This document shows positions 38,411 through 64,000 of a DNA stretch of 64,000 bases, one piece after another. The DNA is from Amoebidium appalachense. Lineage: Eukaryota > Ichthyosporea. The stretch covers positions 8,122,001 to 8,186,000 of the forward strand of contig CAVNZM010000008.1 of NCBI GenBank assembly GCA_963693365.1. Reading direction: 5' to 3'. The notes under the pieces are model-generated. The model saw nothing but the letters and a program-made list of their open reading frames with translations. It was not told the origin of the DNA and did no database searches. Position 1 is the stretch's first letter. The number at the start of each line of letters is the position of its first letter. The translations under genes were made by a program, and so were the position numbers.

Positions 38411-39280
38411 CCTCTGCCCCCCATCTCCCCCCCCCCCCCCCCCCCCCCCCAAACCTCAAACCCCGTCCCACCCCATGCCTGCCTCCCGTCCCCGTTGCTT
38501 CTTCCCCTTCCATGTGTTTTCGCTTTTCCTTCCGTCGGACAGCATGACGCCATCTAACCAGCCCCTTTCCCCCCTCCTCTCCGCCCCGCCCCAGTCCACC
38601 TCCACACACACGCTATCATCCCTCCCTCCCCCCCCTCTCCCCCCCCCCTGCATGCACGCTCCACTGGACCTGTACACGTACACGTACATGCACATGCACG
38701 TACACGTACAGGTTGCAACGGGACAGGCCGAGCTCTCCTCTCTCCTCCACCACTGCTACCGGTTGGCGCACAACATGCTCGTGGAGACTGAGGAGATCGA
38801 CCCAGCCCTTGAGCCGACTTACAACAAATTGGTCTTTGTGCGCGGCAAGCTGGACGCTTTGAACCGCCGCAAGAGGTAGGTCCAGACACTTTCATGAACC
38901 TTTCACCCTCGTCTCTCTCCTACGTGCGTCCCACCCGTTTTTCTGCATCTCTCTTCCTGCTTCATTCCCTCCCTTTCTGAGCATCTATCTCCCTGCTTCC
39001 CTCCTATTCTCTTCTCCCCGTCCACAAAGACCCCCCCCTCCCCCCATTCCCGGGCTCCTGTCGGCACCCCAACCAATGCACTTTTCCCTACTACCCAGCC
39101 CCCCCCCCCCCCCCCCCCCCTCCCCTCCCCCTCCCCCGCGACGCATGCGCGCGCACACACACACGCACACAAAAAGTGTGTGAAGGGTTTGGGAATGACG
39201 TTTAAGAGGTTTTAGGGTCAAAACATGTTGCTATGCGGAGGCATGTGAACCTCCGCGATGATATGCTTTGTTCGGGTGCT

Positions 39281-39316
<36 letters not shown>

Positions 39317-39749
39317 TGGGGGGGCATTTCAGAACCCGCCTCACCCCGTCCAGCCACACCCCCCCCCCCCCCCCCCCCCCGCGGTCTCCACCTCTTCTTC
39401 TGTCTACCCCCCATATGTGTACGCTCACATTCCTCTCCCATGTCGTTATGCTAGACGTTTATCCATTGTCCGTCTTTACTGCATACTCAAGTGTTTGTGC
39501 TGAATTTCATTGCCTGCAACCGTGCTCTTTTTGTGTGTGGTGTTACTGCCACCCCCCCCCCCCCCCCCCCCCCCCCTCCGGGTCTCCACCTCTTCTTCTG
39601 TCTACCCTCCACATGTGTACGCTCACATTCCTCTCCCATGTCGTTATGCTAGATGTTTATCCATTGTCCGTCTTTACTGCATACTCAAGTGTTTGTGCTG
39701 AATTTCATTGCCTGCAACCGTGCTCTTTTTGTGTGTGGTGTTACTGCCA

Positions 39750-39780
<31 letters not shown>

Positions 39781-39953
39781 CCCCTTCACACACACCTCAT
39801 GCATATCCCCCCCCCCCCCCCCCCCCGTTCCTCCCTCCTGGCCCTCCACATCCACATGGGCCGTGTTCCTGCTTTCCCTCATCCTCTGCACCAAGTGCTC
39901 TGCATCATACCCACTCCTTCCAACCGCCCCCCCCCCCCCCCCCCTCCCCCCCC

Positions 39954-39997
<44 letters not shown>

Positions 39998-40931
39998 CCC
40001 CTCCGCACCCCTCCCCTCATAGGAAAAGTCCCATGAATCATGGGCTCTGGTCAAGTTTTTCTTTCCTTCACATTTTTTTGGTGTCTCTGGGCTGTGTTGC
40101 GGTTCACCCGTATATATTATATTGTTTTACTCCCCCTCCCCCCCTCCCCCCCCTCTTCCCCACCCTCTTCCCACCCCACCACCACTGCCGCTGCCACTCC
40201 CACTTCCACTCCCACTCCCACTCCCACTATGTATCACTCACACAGAGATACACAATACTCGCATGCTCACACCCACACTCACACTTACAATACCACCACA
40301 CTTCTTACATCTGCCAGCGATAGAGCTAATAAAACAACGACCAAACACCGACTCACGGACCAAAATGACTTACAAACCCCCCCCCCCTCCCCAATTGATG
40401 ACTTGGGCCCTCCCTGAGGATGGGCTCTGCTTATGACGCATACTGTGCGCATGGCTGATGCTGCATACTTGAATGTTTGCCTTTGCATGTGTCCTGCATC
40501 ATGCTTCTCATCGTCTATGCGTACTTCGTACTGTGTTCCGCATTCAAACCCCCCCCTCCCCCCCCCCCCCCCAACCCCCCGCCTCTCCCCTCCTTCCGCT
40601 TGCTCCTCCTTTTCCCACCCCAATTGCGATCGACTTTCACACTCCTGAGTCGCATAAACCCCCCCATTTCCCCCCATGCTCACGAATGTGTATTACGTAC
40701 TCTGAAACTGCACCTCATCCATCTGTGAGCATCGTCTTTCTGGCACTCCCCACCATCATTCCCCTTCCCCCCTGCCCTGCCCCCCCTCCCCCCCCCCCCC
40801 CTCCCCCGGTCGCCTATGCTTGTCTTTGTATATTTATTTTCCCCACAACATATTCTTTGTGGAACCCCTTCCCCCCCCCCATCCCCCCCTCCCCAAACAC
40901 ACACACTTTTTTCCTAAGATCAGTGTATCGC

Positions 40932-40986
<55 letters not shown>

Positions 40987-42374
40987 ACCTCCCCCCACCT
41001 CCCCAACCAAAGAACAACAGAACAGTTCTAACCCTACCCTGTCCCCGCCTTACCCCTCATCTCCCCCCTCCCCCCTCCCCCCCCTCCCCTCCTTACCCTC
41101 TTCCCCCCCCCCCTCCCTCCCCCTTGCGCACACACAAAACACACACAAACACCCACCCACAGCTACACCGAAAGTGAAGTGCGCCCGTTCCAGCAGCTCC
41201 TATCCGACATCGAGCAGACACGTACCAACGGTATCTTCACCCCCGAATGCACCACCCCTGCCCGGGACACCCGCTCCCCGGTTCCCCCCGGGGCAACCAC
41301 CCCTGTTCCACCCGGCCAGGCGATCCTGTCGAATCTCCTCGATAGCTGCTACGATAAGGTGCACAGTTTGCTGGTGGGGGTGGAGACTATCGATCCTGAA
41401 TTGATGCCGATTATGAAGAAGCTCGAGGAGATCAATGCCACCCTGGACCACTATGCGTATGCCCCCCCCCCCCCCCCCCCCCCTACGTTTGACTTTACTC
41501 TTCTTTGATACCTTCACTACTCCTGCCATCATTAACTTTAATGCCATACTGATATCATTATTCAACAAGGTTAGAGTACTTTAGATGAACCCAGAAAATT
41601 TAGGGTTCCCTTCCCTTTGCATCAGATAAAGAAATTATATTCTCAAGTACAAGAGCACCTTTCTAGGATCCCATTCCAAAAATCACCCTCCTAGGACCCC
41701 TACCCTCGTTATAAGGTAATTCTAATAGTGTTGGACCGACCGCAGGGAGACGACTTAAGAGGTAGTTTTAAGATGTAGATTTGGTTATCATGCACTTGAG
41801 ACTATAATGTTGGACCGACCGCAGGGAGACTCATTATAAGGTAATTCTAAGTGTTATGAAGAAAATAATTATGTAACTATTGGACCGACCGCAGGGAGAC
41901 TCGTTATGAGGTAATTCTAATAGTGTTGGACCGACCGTAGGGAGACTCGTTCCAAGTATAACTATGTCATTGTGATAACTATTTTCTTCCTCTACTAACA
42001 CTTAGAATTACCTTTATAACGAGTCTCCCTGCGGTCGGTCCAATACTTACAAGTTATCTTAAAACTATTTTCTACCTCTTAACTATTAGAATTACCTTAT
42101 AACGAGTCTCCCTGCGGTCGGTCCAATACTTACAAGTTATCTCTTAACGAGTCTCCCTGCGGTCGGTCCAAAACTTACTTCATAACACTTAGAATTACCT
42201 TATAACGAGTCTCCCTGCGGTCGGTCCAACTATTACATAATTATTTACTTCATAACACTTAGAATTACCTTAAAACTAAAATAGTCAGCTGCTAAAGTTG
42301 GTACCCCCATAGGAGCGAAGCGAGTATAGGGGGGTACATAGGCGCAAGTAGAGATATCATGAGGGGCCAGTCTA

Positions 42375-42405
<31 letters not shown>

Positions 42406-42865
42406 TTTCCCCCGGGTGCCCCGGCCCAGGGAAAAAAGGAAAGAAAGAAGGCTCTCCTTTTGTTATCCCCCTGCCCTCAACCCCCCCAACCCCAACCCCA
42501 CAAAGACCTATCTGAAACGCCTTTTCTTTGTCCCTGTCCCCCGTTCTTTTCCAACTCCTTCTCCCCCCCCCCCCCCCCTCTCCCCTCCCCCCCACTCTCC
42601 CTTCCCCCCCCCCCCCCTCCCCCCGGCCCCCCTTCGCCGCCCTCACCGGCCCCCCTTTCTGAACCTGATTGACTGCACTTTGCCGCTTCACCCCTTGGCA
42701 GCAAACCCCCCCCCCCCCCCCCCCCCCCTTTTCCTTCTCATTGGCAATTGGCATGTATGTACATCCCGCCTTCACATGGCCCACCCTGCACGTGCACTCA
42801 CTTACACAATTCGGTACTCATTTGATCCTCCACCCTCGCCTTAGCATCTTGTAGGTGTTCAGGTT

Positions 42866-42906
<41 letters not shown>

Positions 42907-43469
42907 CCCCCGTGGGAGACCAGGACCCTTCGCCCTCCCACATCTGGACACACATCCCCCCCCCCCCCTCTCCCCCCCCCCCCCCCCCCCCCCCCCCGGC
43001 CAAACATACACACATGCTCTCTCTTGCTCTTGTTCTGCACTCCACGTTACAACTCTCTCTCCATCTGCACCACCCTCCTCCTTGCCCCCTCTATAGCACA
43101 TTCCATACCTGCTTCCACCAACCCCCCCCCCCCCCAAAAAAAAAAAAGAAAAAAAGAAAAAAAGAAAGAAAAGACCACCACCACCACACGCACACTCCCC
43201 CCCCCCCCCCCCCCCCCCCCCCAGTCAACTGAAGATGGGCGCTTATGTTGCACCATCGTGTGTCCTCCTTGCTGCTACATGTGCACTGGACGCACACACA
43301 CGCACACACACACACACACAATCACCTGACAGCACGCACGCAAACACACACACTCTCTCACTCACACTCACTCAGTCACCCCCACAGGCGCGCGCGCACA
43401 CACACACACATACACACACACACACACAACCGCCTGACACAAACCTGCACGTACACACACACACACACA

Positions 43470-43500
<31 letters not shown>

Positions 43501-43753
43501 TCCCCCTCCCTCCCTCACTCCCACGCTCACTTCTCAACCCCCTCACAGAACCACCAAGTCATATACCCTCGAAGACATCCACCACGTTCAGAACCGTCTG
43601 GACAACATCGATGATGGTCGGCAGGGGGGTCGTGTGGCGTTTGGGGCCAAGCCCGGTGTTGAGCCCCCCCGGGGTCAGGCTGCAATTTTCGCTGCGCTGG
43701 ATGAGTGCTATGATAAAGCAAACGACCTGCTCACGGCCATTTTGAAGGAGTGA
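37198..43753 (+). CDS. DUF2408/UPF0662-like helical-repeat protein
   Basis: Five exons (37198-37449, 38115-38327, 38712-38875, 41163-41456, 43549-43753) close in phase and give 375 residues, soluble and without a signal peptide. The sequence is built from repeats: a YT-x-(D/E)-(D/E)-(V/I)...L-x-x-I-(D/E) segment occurs three times (GYTTDDVRKY, SYTESEVRPF, SYTLEDIHHV). Each is followed by GQA...CY...LL (GQAELSSLLHHCYRL, GQAILSNLLDSCYDK, GQAAIFAALDECYDK). Two units continue with an IDP-x-L-x-P helix (IDPALEPTYNKL, IDPELMPIMKKL). This is the pattern I associate with DUF2408/UPF0662 proteins, described mainly in fungi and of unknown function. The start ATG at 37198 has the favourable context CAAAATGCC. 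Introns of 0.4-2.3 kb carry C runs, a family X copy at each of two sites and the inverted array at 41.7-42.3 kb. Confidence 0.75.
37592..37816 (+). repeat. Family X copy, 5'-truncated
   Basis: It begins at AAGACGGGTGACCTACTC directly after a C run and ends at GACGCATTCAAAA plus 13 C. About 100 bp of the 5' part found in full copies are missing. It lies in intron 1 of the DUF2408-like gene. Confidence 0.9.
39383..39777 (+). repeat. Tandem pair of a C-tailed repeat
   Basis: Two nearly identical units of about 195 bp, 39383-39576 and 39581-39777, each start with GGTCTCCACCTCTTCTTC and end in a long C run. They sit in the third intron of the DUF2408-like gene. Parts resemble the family X subtype containing GCATACTTGAATG, so this may be a diverged member. 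Confidence 0.7.
40396..40572 (+). repeat. Family X copy, second subtype
   Basis: It starts near TGATGACTTGGGCCCTCC, contains GAGGATGGGCTCTGCTTATG, then the subtype-specific GCATACTTGAATGTTTGCC, and ends in CGCATTCAAA plus a C run. It is in intron 3 of the DUF2408-like gene. Confidence 0.85.
41700..42280. repeat. Inverted array of a GC-cluster repeat (4 forward, 4 reverse)
   Basis: TTGGACCGACCGCAGGGAGA occurs forward at 41731, 41810, 41880 and (one change) 41926, and its reverse complement at about 42023, 42107, 42151 and 42210. Most copies are followed by a CTCGTTATAAGGTAATTCTAA-type spacer. The surroundings are AT-rich and almost free of the usual microsatellites. The two arms can pair into one large imperfect hairpin. 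A nearby motif, GGAGCGAAGCGAG (42310), resembles short palindromic repeats of green-algal organelle DNA. It lies inside the fourth intron of the DUF2408-like gene. Confidence 0.8.
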
Positions 43754-44964
43754 AATCTGAAATTTGGTCAGGGCATCCCACGGGGTTTGGTTTCAACATA
43801 AGTCGTCTCTACTAGGGAAATGGAGTTGGTATAGGGGGGGCCTGGAGGTATAGAAAGAGAAGTATGTAGGTATTGTATGTGTGGCTATGGAATTGGGTAA
43901 CACGAGATATTTTCCTCGTGCTTTCCTTTTTTTCTTATTTTTTTGCCCTGGGTGGGCGGCGGATGGCGGGCTGGAAGGCGCCGGGTGGGGCTGGAGGGGG
44001 GGGGGGGGGGGGGGGTAGATTTTGACGGAGGCTATGTGAAGTGGATGATGGGACAACGGTTTTGGTGTGTGTGTGTGTGTGTGTGTGGTGGGGGGGGGGG
44101 GGGGGGGGGGGGGATAACCCGTCACTATAGGGTTGGAAAAGATACGGTGTTGACTGAGAGAATTGATGAGAGAAGCGACGAGTCTAAACCTGGAAAGGAA
44201 AGGACCGGTAGGGGTGTTGGTATTCAATTTGGAAGCTTATGTTTTATGTGTAGGAAAAAGAAAGCAAATGGTCAATGGTCTATTCACCCACCCCAAAGTT
44301 TTGTTTTTAAATTGTGATCACCGGGCTGTGGCTGATTATGTTTATCAGTATGGGCACACACACACATAAGCATACACAGAACTTCGGACCATGGGCTCAT
44401 AGTTGCTTGTTACTAAATCTTACCAAAAAGTCTTTTCTTCCTACGTATGTATGTGCTATAGATTATTTCAAGTGGAGCATTCGTCGAATTATGTACGAGT
44501 ACAACTGGGAAATAGTCACAAAATATGTAAGTTCCCTTCGTTTTTGAATCAAAGAAAGTAATAAAAAAAAAGTAATGAAAAAAGAAAGAAAAAAAGAAAG
44601 AGAAAAAACTCGTCGGTTGTACCCGGTGACTACTATTAGCTATGGCTACCACCACCACCACTACAACCCCCCCCCCCCCCCCCCCCCCCCCACACACATA
44701 CACACCCACCCGGCGCCACACGTCGTGCACATGACACACACAAGACACACCCATATATTCACTTTTCACAGATACATGCACACCCACACACCCCCACACG
44801 TGCAACCCATGCCATCCACCACCCACCCACCTGCCGACCCACCTGTAACCTGCAGGGTATCCCCACTGCAGTACTGGCCAACTGATAACCAGGTCTTGAA
44901 ATTTCAACAGGGCTAAATAGGAACGTGCTAAAAGGAACCCCTTGTTTTTAGCAGGTCATGCCAA

Positions 44965-45012
<48 letters not shown>

Positions 45013-45927
45013 CCCTGTGGGTGGGTGGGTGTACCGTTGGGGGGGGAGGGGGGATTGAGCCAGCATGATGTGGCAACATGTATCGGTCAGTCTGCATGTC
45101 GTACAACTATCCCGAAATTCCGTTAAAAAAGACCGGACTTAGCCATAAACATAGAGCTAAAGCTTTCTTGCTGAAAAAAATTCTTGTTAGAGCACACCGG
45201 TCACCTCTATTCTATTTACAGGACCTAAAGTAGATCACCACACGGAGGTGTGATATACATTTGCAAATTATCAAAAATACCTATCCCGCTAAATATGGTA
45301 TGAAATGAAGATGTCTGGGATATGTTGATGCGAAACCAATATGTAGGTAATTATATACAAAGTCGACTACAAATAGTAAACTTGACAGCAAAATGTCGGA
45401 GACAATGGCAAGAAGTATTCTAGCAACCGATTATTTTGCAGCACTAACACTTGCCAGCATCTTGGTGTGAGTGTTGGGTAACTGTCGAAGTATCTTTGTA
45501 GATATACAGCCTCACCAATATGCCTAAACCACAGTGGATAGGCCAAAAAAGGTAACATAAGAGAACGCAACCACATGGTGCATATATAGGAGCATAATAA
45601 ATATGAAGGCTAAAGAAGGAGAAAGGAAGGAAAGAGATTAGGAAGGACGATTGCATTAGAAAACGCGAAATAGAAGATAATCGAAACACATGAGAAAAAC
45701 ACTTCCATACAACAAAAACAAGCACTACCAGATAAAAAAGTACTATCCGTCAGCTGTTGAAATATCGATTATCCACGAAATCCCTTCCCATCGGACATAA
45801 CTTACTGTAGAAAAACAGCGAATGCCTCACCCCCCTCGCACCCAATTTTCTCGAATGAACCGGGTCTTAACCAAACATAATTTTCATTGATCTGCCGGGG
45901 TGATCTAAGAATAAATTTGGATATATG
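43754..45927. other. Intergenic region between convergent genes
   Basis: The DUF2408-like gene ends at 43753 and the DUF6314-like gene ends (minus strand) at 45928, so this holds two 3' ends. It contains G runs (43988-44014, 44090-44113), a C run with CA tract (44668-44700), (GT)n (44968-45012) and an unremarkable AT-richer part (45060-45900). No gene is seen. Confidence 0.55.
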
Positions 45928-49268
<3,341 letters not shown>

Positions 49269-50057
49269 GGTCGCTTACGGATGTATTTCGAGCTTAAGAT
49301 GGCTAGTACATGACCGAGGGGATGTTATAAGGTAACTTGACAAGCACAAGAGCAGCAAAATTTTGAACTGTGGGGCGGGGCCGCCGTAAAAGCTGAATGG
49401 GTGTGTCAACATAAAGTATTCTTCCAAAATTACATTTTAGTTTAACTTTGAAATCGTGTTAAAAGCTTTAAAAAACAAATCCCTCAAAACTTTCCTGGAC
49501 AGGTTTATGACAGTCTGCGGCGTGTTTGCGCCATCATTGCACGTGTACATACAGGGATTCACAACCCAAAGGCTTGCATGTTCTACAGCTAAAAGAGGTG
49601 GTTAAATGTTAAGAAAGGATAGCAGGAATATAAGCGAGCAAGATTGCCTCTTTTTGTGATTATCATTGTCCTTATAAGCAGCTTCTATCAAGACGTGCTG
49701 TTCATCAAAGGTATGCCATGACCAGTTCACACACGATGTTTTCATAGGAGCAAAAGCACACGGGCATCTACGTGTGTGCGCTTCTCGATACTCGTACATA
49801 CAGTGTTGCGTGTGCGTGCCATAATTCAAGACACTCATTCACGCATAGCACCGCGTGCGCAAGCACACACCAGCAAGCCTAGCCTTGGCGGCACATGCAC
49901 CAGGGCACACACGCAGACATATAAACACACAAAGATACACACGCTGCGCACGCACGCACACACAAAACACAACACACACACAAAAACACATACACAGACG
50001 CACACACACACGCGTACGCGCGCGCGCGCACACACACCCACCCACACACCCACCCAC

Positions 50058-50125
<68 letters not shown>

Positions 50126-50662
50126 TCGACATGCACACACACACATACGCACATACATACACGCACACCTTCACTACACAGTCCTAGCCATCCATGAGGG
50201 GAGAGATGTCAGTAATGTCGGGTATAGAGGCGCAGAAGACTCCCCCCTATATACCCCCCTCCCCGCTCCCCGCCGGAACTCCCCTCCCCCTCCCCTCCTC
50301 CCCCCGCCTTTCCCCCTCGCACCCCTCCTCCCCCTTCCCCTCTCCCTCCCCAAGGGCGGATTATCGTCTGACAAAATACCTAATCTCCCCTCCCTTGCTT
50401 GCCCTCAGTCTTCCTTCAACTCCAGCCTCCCCCCCCCCCCTCCCCCCCAGGGCTGGCTCTTTTACTCCCTTCTCTCTTCACCCTCCGCCTACCAACCCCC
50501 ACTATTTTCGACTTTTGTATGTGTGCGCGTGCGTACGTGCGTACGTGCTTGCGTGCGTGTGCGCGTGTGGGCGGGCCGGCGGGTGCGCAGGCGGGCGGGT
50601 GTGTGTGTGTTTGTCATCATATTGATCCATTTTTTGACCCTTTTACTTTGTTAGGTTTCATC
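49269..50662. promoter_or_regulatory. Shared divergent upstream region of DUF6314 and NOL6 genes
   Basis: The two start codons face away from each other across 1,394 bp. The DUF6314 side (49269-49850) is AT-rich, quiet DNA. The NOL6 side carries CA/GC arrays (49960-50125) and pyrimidine-rich sequence (50270-50510) and GT/GC-rich tracts (50518-50612). No clear TATA box is seen for either gene. Confidence 0.4.

Positions 50663-64000
<13,338 letters not shown>

Noticed and set aside
39383-39777. Regular repeats that might suggest a CRISPR array
   Set aside because: Only two long units with C-run joints in a eukaryotic intron; there are no short repeats with unique spacers.

Overview
The window is nuclear DNA of a eukaryote, probably a unicellular one. 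Several genes are cut into many short exons by GT-AG (and a few GC-AG) introns, and no bacterial operon structure is seen. Introns and intergenic DNA are unusually rich in long C/G runs (up to about 60 bp), (CA)n/(GT)n, (GA)n and (C)n(A)n tracts. The lineage cannot be fixed from sequence alone. A DUF2408-type protein, a DUF6314-type protein and a DUF6729/exonuclease transposase are best known to me from fungi, but the intron and repeat landscape would also fit an alga or another protist.

Layout. 1-3.4 kb: the end of an unidentified ORF and a frameshifted tyrosine recombinase. 3.4-17.5 kb: a 10,864-bp transposon unit on the minus strand encoding a 1,571-aa transposase with an embedded 3'-5' exonuclease. 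A truncated 3.2-kb copy of its 3' part lies directly head-to-tail at 14,290-17,499. 18.2-30.1 kb (+): a 14-exon hybrid histidine kinase (MEDS sensor, kinase core, receiver). 30.1-37.2 kb: repeat-rich intergenic DNA. 37.2-43.8 kb (+): a five-exon DUF2408/UPF0662-like helical-repeat protein. 45.9-49.3 kb (-): a three-exon DUF6314 family protein. 50.7 kb to the window end (+): the 5' half of NOL6/Nrap (UTP22), the small-subunit processome protein, cut off by the window edge.

Exon models were built by hand from reading frame, splice phase and family similarity; all phases close except one junction in the kinase gene. The host genes are functionally unrelated neighbours (signalling, unknown, unknown, ribosome biogenesis). 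Around and inside them sit two short dispersed repeat families, here called X (about 300 bp, often 5'-truncated, ending in a C run) and Y (about 150 bp).

Most worth a second look: a eukaryotic MEDS hybrid kinase with an intact phospho-acceptor His but degenerate ATP-binding boxes; the transposase with a nested exonuclease; the C-tailed retroposon-like family; introns sharing a GTATTTnnCCCC start; splice sites supplied by microsatellites; and a 4+4 inverted array of a GC cluster in an AT-rich intron segment.
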